Below are positions 33,105 through 41,596 of a stretch of 48,450 nt of DNA, piece by piece (within the stretch, counting starts at the first letter, position 1; the number at the start of each line of letters is the position of its first letter). The notes below the pieces were generated by a model. It was not told the DNA's origin and made no database searches. It worked only from the letters and a program-made list of their open reading frames with translations. Source of the stretch: Neorhizobium sp. UBA7851 (GTDB lineage Bacteria; Pseudomonadota; Alphaproteobacteria; Rhizobiales; Rhizobiaceae); the NCBI GenBank assembly GCA_002500765.1, contig DLSX01000225.1, positions 416-48,865 of the forward strand, given 5' to 3'. A program made the position numbers and the translations under genes.

Positions 33105-35474
33105 TCACTGCGACAAAGCCGCAGCGCGATTGGCAATCCTTGCATTGGCGACGGCCACCTGGCCGAGCGAGATGCCGCCGTCATTGGGCGGTACCGCAGT
33201 CTGGTGATGGACCGCATACCCCATGGACCGCAGGCGGGTGAGGGTGTTGACAAGCAGGAATTCATTCAGGAAAACGCCGCCGCTCAAGACCACTTGCCTT
33301 GTACCGAATTGTTGAGACAGCTGTTCGCAGACATCGGCGACGATGGCAACGATTGTCGAGTGGAAGCGGCGGCTGAGCCGGCCTATCGGCACATCCTTCG
33401 CCAATCCATCGACGATGCCACGGACAACGGGCCGAAAGTCGATCTCCAGTCGGTCGTCATCATTCACCTCTATCGCGTATTCGACTGGTTCCGCCATCCG
33501 GTGATCACGGTCGAGACATGCTTCGAGATCGACCGGCCCATGTCCCTCGTATTCGGCGACATGGCAGAGCCCCAACAGAGAAGCTATGCCATCGAACAGG
33601 CGGCCCATGCTGGTATGCGGAGTGGTGTTGACGCGCCTTGCAAACATCGTCTCGAAGATGCGCGTCTTTTGCGCATCGATGAACTGCAACGGCGGCAGGA
33701 TCGGCGGGAGAGCATCGAGCGTGCCGAATGTTTCCAACAGCAGTGCAACCGCGGTCCTGACCGGCTCGCGAATGGCTTGATCGCCGCCTAACAACACGGA
33801 TGACCGCAGATGGGCCGCGCGTTCGAATTTCTCGTAGTCGCCGACGAGAAATTCGCCGCCCCAGATCGTTCCGTCCGTTCCGTATCCGGTGCCGTCGAAT
33901 ATGACTCCGATCGTCAGTCCGGTGAGACCGTTTTCCGCCATGCAGGAGGCCATGTGTGCATGATGGTGCTGGACGAGTTCCACCGGAAGGGCGCGTTGCG
34001 CCAACGCTTCCCGCGTCGCACGGAACTGCGGATGCAGGTCGCAGGCAATGACCTGCGGCCTGACGCCGTTGAGGCTTGCGAGTTCACCGGCGATTGCCTG
34101 ATGGGCGGAGAATGTGTCTTCGTTCTTGATGTCTCCGATATGCTGACTGAGGAACACCTCATTGCCGCGTGAGACGGCAACCGTGGTCTTCAGCTCGGCA
34201 CCGCAGGCGAGCACGGATGCGCCGGGGGTGCCCGGCAAATGGATCGGGTTCGGCGCAAATCCTCGCGAGCGCCGCAGAAAGGTGACAGCCGGTCGCTCCG
34301 CGTCGCTCATCCGTGATGCTCGCATGACGCTATCGTCGACGCGGGTGTGGATCTCTCGATCGTGCAGCAGGACATAGTCCGCGATGCCTGTTAGGTCGCG
34401 CAGCGCTTCTTCATTGCTGCGGCAGATCGGGTGGCCGGAGATATTGCCGCTTGTCATCACGATAGCCGGCAGGTCGTGTCCTTCGAAGAGCAGATAATGC
34501 TGTGGTGCCGATGGCAACATGAAGCCGAGCAGGGGGCTCCTTGGCGCCACCGCCTTCGTGATGGCACAGTCGGCCAAGCGGGAAAGAAGCACGATCGGAC
34601 GGGCAGGCGATGCCATGATATCCGCCTCGCCCGATGAAACATGGGCGTAGCGCCTGACGACGTCGATAGTCGGCGTCATCAGGGCAAAGGGCTTGGCGTC
34701 CCGCCTTTTTCTTCTCCGCAATTCATTGACTGCCCGTTCGTCGAAGGGTGTGACGGCAAGGTGAAAACCGCCGACGCTCTTGATCGCGACGATCTTGCCT
34801 TCGCACAGGGCGGTTCTGACAAAGCCCGGAATGTCGTCGGTTGCGACATCACTTCCAGCACTGTCGACAAGCTGGAGGTGAGGACCGCAGACCGGGCAGG
34901 CATTGGGTTGCGCATGAAACCGGCGGTCGCCGGGGTCCTCGTATTCATGGCGGCATGCCGGACACATGGTGAAGTTGCGCATGCTCGTCGTTGCTCGATC
35001 ATAAGGCATTCGTTCGATGATCGAATAACGAGGGCCGCAATTGGTGCAGTTTATGAATGGGTAGAGATATCGGCGGTCTGCCGGATCGCGCATCTCATTC
35101 AGACAGTCGTCACAGACGAATGTGTCGGCGGGTATCCAGGTGCTCGCCTCCACTGCGGCCGGTTCGCTGGCAACGATGTCGAATTTTTCGAAGATCAGAG
35201 AATGCTGTCCGGGGGAGACATGTAGTGAAGCGATCTTTGCAAGGGGCGGATGTTCGCGACGAAGCGTGTCGACAAAGGCTTCCAGTTGTTGCGCAAATGC
35301 CTGTGCAACAATCACCACACCCCTGCCATCATTGAGGACAGTTCCGCGAATGCCAAATCGGTTGGCAATCCGGTAGACGAACGGTCGGAAACCGACGCCC
35401 TGCACCACGCCCGATATGACGATTTCGACGGTGGTCACTTCGGTTGTACGAGTTTCCGGTATTCCGTTGTCCAT
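33105..35474 (-). CDS. hypF: Carbamoyltransferase HypF
   Basis: A 789-residue enzyme making the thiocarbamoyl group on HypE from carbamoyl phosphate. The domains in order are acylphosphatase (residues 15-105, G-V-V-Q-G-V-G-F-R-P-F), two zinc fingers (C-D-D-C ... C-T-N-C and C-P-A-C ... C-P-V-C, residues 120-210), a YrdC-like domain (215-400), and the Kae1-like O-carbamoyltransferase domain with H-H-H-A-H and V-L-S-G-G-V-F. The ATG at 35474 was chosen for its GGAGGGA ribosome site; an open frame continues to 35531 without one. It lies upstream of the cooM promoter and so has its own promoter in the 35475-35763 gap. Confidence 0.95.
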   Translation of the reverse strand: MDNGIPETRTTEVTTVEIVISGVVQGVGFRPFVYRIANRFGIRGTVLNDGRGVVIVAQAFAQQLEAFVDTLRREHPPLAKIASLHVSPGQHSLIFEKFDIVASEPAAVEASTWIPADTFVCDDCLNEMRDPADRRYLYPFINCTNCGPRYSIIERMPYDRATTSMRNFTMCPACRHEYEDPGDRRFHAQPNACPVCGPHLQLVDSAGSDVATDDIPGFVRTALCEGKIVAIKSVGGFHLAVTPFDERAVNELRRRKRRDAKPFALMTPTIDVVRRYAHVSSGEADIMASPARPIVLLSRLADCAITKAVAPRSPLLGFMLPSAPQHYLLFEGHDLPAIVMTSGNISGHPICRSNEEALRDLTGIADYVLLHDREIHTRVDDSVMRASRMSDAERPAVTFLRRSRGFAPNPIHLPGTPGASVLACGAELKTTVAVSRGNEVFLSQHIGDIKNEDTFSAHQAIAGELASLNGVRPQVIACDLHPQFRATREALAQRALPVELVQHHHAHMASCMAENGLTGLTIGVIFDGTGYGTDGTIWGGEFLVGDYEKFERAAHLRSSVLLGGDQAIREPVRTAVALLLETFGTLDALPPILPPLQFIDAQKTRIFETMFARRVNTTPHTSMGRLFDGIASLLGLCHVAEYEGHGPVDLEACLDRDHRMAEPVEYAIEVNDDDRLEIDFRPVVRGIVDGLAKDVPIGRLSRRFHSTIVAIVADVCEQLSQQFGTRQVVLSGGVFLNEFLLVNTLTRLRSMGYAVHHQTAVPPNDGGISLGQVAVANARIANRAAALSQ

Positions 35475-35597
35475 ACGTCCCTCCAGAGCACCTGGGTAAC
35501 CTGAGGTCGAGCGGCTAGGTTCACGTGGCAAACATCAGCCATTCTTCATTCGGGCCCGGTCCGCCATAGCCATTATCCGGCTTCGCGCCGCTGATTA

Positions 35598-35611
35598 TTG
35601 AGCTGGCTCAA
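35598..35611. promoter_or_regulatory. Short palindrome in the hypF/TonB-receptor divergent gap
   Basis: TTGAGC-TG-GCTCAA is a perfect 6+2+6 palindrome in the 289-bp divergent region between hypF and the TonB receptor. A TTTAGAA half (35678-35684), which resembles half of an Irr-type iron control element, follows closer to the receptor gene. No CooA-type site was found here. The regulator is unknown. Confidence 0.3.
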
Positions 35612-35763
35612 ACCCGCGGAAGGCCGGGAGATCCCGTCGACGAGCGATCCAAAGTCGACAATTGCCGAAAAACGCAATTTAGAATCACTCGAAATCACAG
35701 CGATTGACCCACTTCAGGCTGCCACAATAAGTGGACTTGTTTATTCATGTTTGAGGGGCAATT

Positions 35764-37803
35764 ATGAGAATTATCGGGGACCGGCTTGTTAAAGGCGTCC
35801 GTTCGACGGCCACGAAGCGGCTGACAAGTATCCTGCTGATCGGCACTGCTTTCACCTCCGCAGCATCGGCTCAGGAGGCCGCCGACGCGGAGGTCTCGAC
35901 TGCGTTGGAGACCATCGTGATTACGGCGGGTGGCTATGAGCAGGATATTCGTACAGCCCCTGCCAGTATTTCCGTCCTTTCAGAGGATCAATTGAAAAGG
36001 AAGGCTATCGCCGATGTGTCGGAAGCAATCCGCACGGTTCCCGGCGTGAATGTCGGATTTGGCAGCGACGGCACGCGTGGCATCAGCATGCGCGGGCTTG
36101 GCAGCGGTTACACCCTGATCCTGATCGATGGTAAACGCGTCAATGCGGGGGCAACGACGCTGCGCCACTATAATGGCGATCTTGATTGGGTGCCGCTCGA
36201 GGCAATCGAACGGATCGAAGTCGTGCGCGGGCCGATGTCGACGCTTTACGGTTCGGATGCGCTGGGTGGGGTGGTCAATATCATCACCAAGAAGAACAGC
36301 AATCGCTGGACTGGATCCGTCACCAGCGAGATCTTGCTGCCTGACAGTGATGCGACCGGTAAGACGCGGCGTCTCAGCGGCTATCTCAGTGGTCCGTTGA
36401 TTCAGGACACCCTGAGTTTCTCGGGCTACGGCAACTGGAACAAGAAGGACAGCGACAACGGAGCATCCGCCGGAGATATCTCGGTTCCAGACGGCTCCAG
36501 CGACGTTAACTTCAGTGGCCGGCTCACCTTCACGCCGAACGCCGACCACAAGTTCGATCTTGAGGCAGGCTACGGCCGCGAGCGCTACGAGCCTTATCTC
36601 GCCGATGGCGAAGTGGACGAGAGCAAGACCGAAATTACCCGCAAGACGATTTCTCTCTCCCATGAAGGAGAATTCGATCTAGGTACGTCCAACAGCATGC
36701 TGTCCTACGAGGAGGCGACCAACAGCAACCGCGTAACCGATGTTGACATGACGTCGTATAACGCCCTTCTGGACAACAAATTTACGTTCACGCCGTTCGA
36801 CTATTTCTGGACGCACAACATTGTTGTCGGCAGCGAGCTACGCTACGAAAAGCTGGATGACCCGGCTAATCTCGGCCGGGATAACTCGGTTACGGGCAAT
36901 TCTGGAAAACCTTCCGCCGATGTCTTCACGGGCGCATTTTTCGGGGAAGACCAGATCGAGTTCACCGACAGATTCCGCGTGACCGCCGGCCTTCGTTACG
37001 ACTACCACGAAAAATTCGGGTCGCATTTCAGTCCCCGTACATATGTAATGTATGATCTGACCGACGCGCTGACGTTCAAGGCGGGCTGGGCTCAGGCCTT
37101 CAAGGCGCCTAACCTGCGCCAGCTCGATCCGAACTGGGTCACGACTTCACGGGGCCGCGGCTGCGGTGCGGTGGGCGGACCTTGTGAGATGGTCGGCAAT
37201 CCCGATCTCGATCCGGAAACGAGCGATAGCTATGAAGCCGGCTTCTATTATGATGACGGCGCCTGGCAGGGGAGCTTCACCTATTTCTACAATGACGTTC
37301 AGGACAAGATCACCTCCGCACGTGTCGCATCCTTGATCCTGCCTTCAGGCACCAAATACGTACAGCAGATCAACGTTGATCGCGCTCGCTCGCAGGGTAT
37401 CGAAGGTGGACTGACCATTCCCCTTCATGCCGACTGGACCTGGACGAACTCGTTTACCTACCTTATCGAGTCGAAAAACCTCGAAACCGGCATGCCGCTT
37501 TCGGCCGATCCGGAATATGCGGTTCACACGGAAGTCACCTGGCAGGCGAGGGAGGATTGGAGCTTTACCGCCACGCTAGACTGGTATGGCAAGCAGGTCG
37601 ATTATGTGCAGGAACCGGAAACGCTGACCGCACAAAATGTCAGCCCGTACTCGACCATCGGCCTGTCGAGCAAATACGACTTCAATGAGAACTTCACACT
37701 CAAGGCCGGGGTCAACAATATCTTCGACAGCCAGCCCGCTGCCGAGTCCAACTTCAAGGAGAACGGGCGGACCTTCTTCGTTTCGATGACGGGCAAATTC
37801 TGA
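35764..37803 (+). CDS. TonB-dependent outer-membrane siderophore receptor (FepA-like)
   Basis: A 679-residue receptor with a signal peptide ending near A-S-A-Q (residue 37). A TonB box-like E-T-I-V-I-T-A (residues 49-55) comes next. The plug domain (60-175) includes the R-G-L-G-S-G-Y and R-G-P-M-S-T-L-Y-G-S-D-A-L-G-G segments. The beta-barrel ends in an aromatic C-terminus (T-G-K-F). The plug resembles FepA/IrgA catecholate receptors. A cysteine pair in an extracellular loop (G-C-G-A-V-G-G-P-C) fits. It probably feeds the siderophore ABC transporter encoded 2 kb downstream. Confidence 0.9.
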   Translation: MRIIGDRLVKGVRSTATKRLTSILLIGTAFTSAASAQEAADAEVSTALETIVITAGGYEQDIRTAPASISVLSEDQLKRKAIADVSEAIRTVPGVNVGFGSDGTRGISMRGLGSGYTLILIDGKRVNAGATTLRHYNGDLDWVPLEAIERIEVVRGPMSTLYGSDALGGVVNIITKKNSNRWTGSVTSEILLPDSDATGKTRRLSGYLSGPLIQDTLSFSGYGNWNKKDSDNGASAGDISVPDGSSDVNFSGRLTFTPNADHKFDLEAGYGRERYEPYLADGEVDESKTEITRKTISLSHEGEFDLGTSNSMLSYEEATNSNRVTDVDMTSYNALLDNKFTFTPFDYFWTHNIVVGSELRYEKLDDPANLGRDNSVTGNSGKPSADVFTGAFFGEDQIEFTDRFRVTAGLRYDYHEKFGSHFSPRTYVMYDLTDALTFKAGWAQAFKAPNLRQLDPNWVTTSRGRGCGAVGGPCEMVGNPDLDPETSDSYEAGFYYDDGAWQGSFTYFYNDVQDKITSARVASLILPSGTKYVQQINVDRARSQGIEGGLTIPLHADWTWTNSFTYLIESKNLETGMPLSADPEYAVHTEVTWQAREDWSFTATLDWYGKQVDYVQEPETLTAQNVSPYSTIGLSSKYDFNENFTLKAGVNNIFDSQPAAESNFKENGRTFFVSMTGKF

Positions 37804-37830
37804 TCGAGTGACGATCCTCCAAAATCAAAG

Positions 37831-37860
37831 GGCCGCTGCGATTTCTCGCAGCGGCCTTTT
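37831..37860 (+). terminator. Rho-independent terminator after the TonB receptor
   Basis: The arms GGCCGCTGCGA (37831-37841) and TCGCAGCGGCC (37846-37856) form an 11-bp perfect stem with a TTTC loop, followed by TTTT. An A-rich run precedes the stem, so it can work in both directions and also serve the convergent LysR/GT3-like gene. Confidence 0.85.
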
Positions 37861-37902
37861 GCCTAGGCGGTCATGACGGCGATCAGTCAAGATGGCGACA
37901 GC

Positions 37903-39366
37903 CTATCGGCGGCGTTGCAGCCAGAGCGAACGAGCTTGCTCCACGGCTGCAGCCAGAGGCAAGGCTGCATCACAGGCAAGAGCGAGCAGCGCGACCGCCG
38001 CTGTGTGCAGGATGGTGTCCTCCGCTTCCTGGTCGCGTACCGCGCCCGACCAGACTGCATTCCAGTATTCGCGCTGGCTCATCAGAGTCGGTGCCGGGCT
38101 TTTCTCGATCCGACGTGCCTTCAGGTGCGTGTCGAGTTCAAGGCCCCCAACGAGCCGCGCAACTTTTGTCTGGCGACCGGGCGGGACATGGGCAAAGTCG
38201 CGGTTCGTGCCGACGATTGCCAGATCGCACATGTTGAGCGATTTGGCGACGCTGCGGTAAAGGTCGCGACGGGACCCCTGCGCTGCGCCGAGAACCGTTA
38301 CCGAGGCGGCAAACGGATTGATGAGATTGACAGCGTTGTTCAGGGCAGTCCGCATTTCGAACATCGGGTAGAGTTCGAGCAGCGCCTGTACCTGCGGGCT
38401 GAGTGCGCCAAGTGGCATGAAGGCGATATTGCCACGGTCATAGGCTTGCACCAAAGCCTCCGTGGTGAGGCAGACGGGAATGCCCGCGTCAGCCGCCGCT
38501 GCCTCAAGCTTGCCCCCTTCCTCGCCAGTGCCGAAATATCCGTGCATCAGCACACGGTGGCCAGCCATGGCGACCAACCGGGCGGCATGGATAAACCACG
38601 GTGGCTCACGCCACTTTGGTGAAAGGTAGGCCGGCCAATCGAGCCGGGGTCTTGAGGACGAGGTGAGTGTCAGGGAAAGATGATTGCGGATCGCCGTGAC
38701 GAAACCTGCGAGTTCCGCGATCGCCGCGCCCCTATACTGGATGGCGATCAGAAATGCGCCGACCTGTAACGGATCAGCCTCGCCGCGCAGGAGAATGCCC
38801 AAGGCGTCCTGTGCCTCTATTTCCGTCAGCGGACGGCCGCGTCCCGGGCCGGGCGCAACATGCGCGATATGGCGCGCAAGACGCTGCTGGGGTTCGGCAT
38901 TGTCGCCGATCGCTGCGAGCTTGCGCGCAATCCCGGCAGGTGTCGGAGCTGCCGCCAGGGGTTCACCCCTGGTTACCGAAAGTGGGGGACGCGGCAGAAC
39001 AGAAGCCTGTCGCCAGTCCTTGCTCCCAGGGGAAGCGGATGACGGATCCAACGGTTCACGCGGACGATCGAGCAGCATGTCCGCCTCATTGGCCCATGCC
39101 CTCAACCTCAGTCTCAAATCCTCTGCAAACGGGGTCGGGCGCATGCCTTTGCCCGTGCGGGTCAGTATCGGATCATTGTAGTGAGCGCGCAGTTCCGCCA
39201 GCAGTCTGCTCATCGCCGACGTCTGGATATTGATGCTGGCGGCGGCGACACTGACGCTGCCTTCGCGAAGCAGTGCGTCCAGGATCACCAGTAGTTTGAT
39301 GCGGTTGAGATGAACCAGACCCCCGTCCTTTTCCTTGGTCGCTTTGACCAACACCCGTGCGTCCAT
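37903..39366 (-). CDS. Fusion protein: LysR-type HTH plus glycosyltransferase-family-3 (TrpD2/YbiB-like) domain
   Basis: A 487-residue protein. Residues 15-85 form a LysR-type winged helix (L-V-I-L-D-A-L-L-R-E-G-S-V-S-V-A-A, then Q-T-S-A-M-S-R-L-L). Residues 140-487 resemble anthranilate phosphoribosyltransferase-like YbiB/TrpD2 proteins (G-R-P-L-T-E-I-E-A-Q-D-A, L-M-H-G-Y-F-G-T-G-E-E-G-G and a V-N-L-I-N-P-F segment). TrpD2 proteins bind nucleic acid and are not TrpD enzymes. The combination suggests a DNA-binding regulator with a phosphoribosyl- or nucleotide-sensing domain. The start is uncertain: ATG 39366 is preferred, TTG 39396 possible. It is divergent from the siderophore transporter operon. 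Confidence 0.8.
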   Translation of the reverse strand: MDARVLVKATKEKDGGLVHLNRIKLLVILDALLREGSVSVAAASINIQTSAMSRLLAELRAHYNDPILTRTGKGMRPTPFAEDLRLRLRAWANEADMLLDRPREPLDPSSASPGSKDWRQASVLPRPPLSVTRGEPLAAAPTPAGIARKLAAIGDNAEPQQRLARHIAHVAPGPGRGRPLTEIEAQDALGILLRGEADPLQVGAFLIAIQYRGAAIAELAGFVTAIRNHLSLTLTSSSRPRLDWPAYLSPKWREPPWFIHAARLVAMAGHRVLMHGYFGTGEEGGKLEAAAADAGIPVCLTTEALVQAYDRGNIAFMPLGALSPQVQALLELYPMFEMRTALNNAVNLINPFAASVTVLGAAQGSRRDLYRSVAKSLNMCDLAIVGTNRDFAHVPPGRQTKVARLVGGLELDTHLKARRIEKSPAPTLMSQREYWNAVWSGAVRDQEAEDTILHTAAVALLALACDAALPLAAAVEQARSLWLQRRR

Positions 39367-39430
39367 TCCCTGTCCCACTGAAATTGCATCCGGCAAAACC
39401 GATGCCGGCTTGTCACGCTTGGGTGAAAAT

Positions 39431-39471
39431 ACTCAAAATAAGCTGAATAATTAACTCAACTTATTTTGAGT
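39431..39471. promoter_or_regulatory. Perfect 12-bp inverted repeat in the divergent gap, enclosing an IRO-like element
   Basis: The arms ACTCAAAATAAG (39431-39442) and CTTATTTTGAGT (39460-39471) are perfect inverted copies, separated by 17 bp. Between them TGA-N9-TCA (39444-39458) matches the published core of the RirA iron-responsive operator of rhizobia. It lies 65 bp upstream of the fusion gene's ATG and 147 bp upstream of the binding-protein gene. A role in iron control or in autoregulation by the LysR-type fusion is inferred. Confidence 0.5.
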
Positions 39472-39617
39472 GGGTAGCAGGCGGTTTGCATATCATATTT
39501 GATAACTTGGAGCGGTTCTAAAACTGACATGTTGACCTCGCCGAGCAAGGCTCAATAAGTAGCCTGAAACATTCAACTTAACTCGCCGGGCCGCTGCAGG
39601 CTCTGCTTGGGGGTAAC

Positions 39618-40544
39618 ATGACAAGTGTAAATCGTGCTCGGGTCTCGACAATCCTGGCCGCAATATTTGTAGGCTTTTCCGGACTTGCCAGCGTCGCGCA
39701 TGCCGAGATTCTGGTCAAGCACAGCAAGGGCGAGGTGGTGCTGAAGGACAAGCCGGCCAAGGTCTATGTATTCGACATGGCAAGCCTTGATACGCTAACG
39801 GCTCTCGGCGTCGATATTGCCGGAGTTGCCGGCGGCAAGAAGCCGGCCTACCTGTCCAAATATGAAGGCGATGATGTCGAGAAGATCGGCACGCTGTTCG
39901 AACCCGACTACGAAGCAGTCAACGCCGGAGAGCCGGATCTGATCATCGTCGGCGGACGCTCTTCTGCCAAATACGAGGATCTGGCCAGGATCGCACCAAC
40001 GATTGACCTGACCGTCGACGCGAACCGTTTCCACGAAAGCGCCAAGACCAACGTACGCACCCTTGCTGCAATCTTCGACAAGAAGGATGAAGCGGAGGCT
40101 TTGATCACCAAATTCGATGAGACCAATTCTGCGCTGAAGGAGAAGGCAGCAAATGCCGGCAAGGGTGTTCTGGTGCTGACTACCGGCGGCAAGATGAGCA
40201 CCTACGGTGTTGGCTCCCGCTTCGGCATGCTGTTTTCCGAATACGGCGTGCAGGTTGCCGACAACAACATCAAGGTCGGCAATCACGGCCAGCCGATCTC
40301 CTTCGAATACATTCTTGAGAAGAACCCCGACTGGCTGTTCGTGATCGATCGCGATGCCGCAATCGGCCGTGACGGAGGACCTGCCAAGCAATTCCTCGAT
40401 AACGAGATCGTCGGCCAGACGACGGCATGGAAAAACGGCCAGGTCGTCTATCTCGACGCTGCCTCGTGGTACCTTGTCGGGGGCGGTATTACGGCCATGC
40501 AGAAGACCGTCGACCAGCTGACGAACGCTTTCGACAAAAAGTAG
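39618..40544 (+). CDS. Siderophore ABC transporter, periplasmic binding protein (FatB/CeuE type)
   Basis: A 308-residue class III binding protein with a Sec signal peptide (cleavage after A-H-A, residue 30; no lipobox cysteine). The segments P-D-L-I-I-V-G-G-R, G-V-G-S-R-F-G-M-L-F and Y-L-D-A-A-S-W-Y-L are typical for the FatB/YclQ/CeuE group that binds catecholate or mixed siderophores. The ATG at 39618 has GGGGG 7 bases upstream. It is the first gene of a fatBDCE-like set. Confidence 0.87.
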   Translation: MTSVNRARVSTILAAIFVGFSGLASVAHAEILVKHSKGEVVLKDKPAKVYVFDMASLDTLTALGVDIAGVAGGKKPAYLSKYEGDDVEKIGTLFEPDYEAVNAGEPDLIIVGGRSSAKYEDLARIAPTIDLTVDANRFHESAKTNVRTLAAIFDKKDEAEALITKFDETNSALKEKAANAGKGVLVLTTGGKMSTYGVGSRFGMLFSEYGVQVADNNIKVGNHGQPISFEYILEKNPDWLFVIDRDAAIGRDGGPAKQFLDNEIVGQTTAWKNGQVVYLDAASWYLVGGGITAMQKTVDQLTNAFDKK

Positions 40545-40633
40545 GTCCAGTCACCGAAAGCCATCCTATCGGCAACCGCGCAAGTCAAGGCGCGGTTGCT
40601 TCGCATTCAAGCGCAGGACAAGACCCCACGGCC

Positions 40634-41596
40634 GTGAAACTGCTTTTTCCCACTTTACTACTGACGGTCATTTTGGCCTTCGTTAGTCTCTTCGTCGGCG
40701 TCAGCAATGTGTCTCCGCTCGACATCGTCGGCGGCCGCGCTGACGGGCAGGCCCTGACGGTCCTCTATGCGAGCCGGCTGCCACGCACACTGGCGCTCAT
40801 CCTCGCCGGCGCCGGCATGGCCGTCTCGGGCACGATCATGCAGATGCTGGCCCGCAACAAGTTCGTGGAGCCGTCGACCGCCGGAACGGTTGAATCGGCT
40901 GCGCTCGGCATGCTCGCGGTATTGCTTCTGGCGCCGGATCTGCCGGTCATGGCGAAGATGCTGGTGGCGGCAGTCTTCGCCTTGGGGGGAACGGCGCTGT
41001 TTCTCGCCATATTGCGGCAGATGCCGCTCCGTTCTGTGTTGATGGTGCCGCTCGTCGGCATCATGCTCGGTGGCGTGATCAGCGCGGTCACAACCTTCTT
41101 TGCCTATCGCTTCGACATGATGCAGTCGATGGGCGCCTGGACGAGTGGCGATTTTTCCGTGGTCCTGCGCGGTAGATACGAGGTGTTATGGATCGCATTC
41201 GGTCTGACGGTTGTCGCCTATATCGCCGCCAACCGTTTCACGCTGGCTGGAATGGGAGAAGAATTCTCAACCAATCTCGGGCTTAATTACCATCGAGTTG
41301 TCGCACTTGGTCTGGTCATCGTATCGATGGTCACGGCGTCGGTCGTTGTCACTGCCGGTGTCGTGCCTTTTGTCGGTCTGATCGTTCCCAACCTCGTCAG
41401 CATGATGCTTGGAGACAACCTGAGACGGACATTGCCATGGATCGCGTTGAGCGGAGCATTGCTCGTGCTCTCATGCGACATCATCGGCCGTATCGTCAAT
41501 GCGCCGTTCGAAATCCCGGTCGGCAACGTTCTGGGTGTCAGCGGCAGCGCGTTCTTCCTCTACCTGCTTTTGCGGAGGCGGGCACATGTCGGATAA
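40634..41596 (+). CDS. Siderophore ABC transporter permease (FatD type)
   Basis: A 320-residue BtuC/FecCD-family permease with about ten membrane helices. GTG 40634 was chosen because the first hydrophobic helix begins immediately after it; no ATG/TTG lies suitably upstream in frame between the end of the binding-protein gene and this point. Family marks are the early S-R-L-P-R-T-L-A, A-G-M-A-V-S-G and the later P-F-V-G-L-I-V-P-N. It overlaps the next gene by 11 bp. Confidence 0.85.
   Translation: MKLLFPTLLLTVILAFVSLFVGVSNVSPLDIVGGRADGQALTVLYASRLPRTLALILAGAGMAVSGTIMQMLARNKFVEPSTAGTVESAALGMLAVLLLAPDLPVMAKMLVAAVFALGGTALFLAILRQMPLRSVLMVPLVGIMLGGVISAVTTFFAYRFDMMQSMGAWTSGDFSVVLRGRYEVLWIAFGLTVVAYIAANRFTLAGMGEEFSTNLGLNYHRVVALGLVIVSMVTASVVVTAGVVPFVGLIVPNLVSMMLGDNLRRTLPWIALSGALLVLSCDIIGRIVNAPFEIPVGNVLGVSGSAFFLYLLLRRRAHVG

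Noticed and set aside
35640..35675. GTCGACA-containing half sites upstream of hypF considered as a CooA site
   Set aside because: The second half is not at the required 6-bp spacing; hypF seems to be outside the CooA regulon on this evidence.
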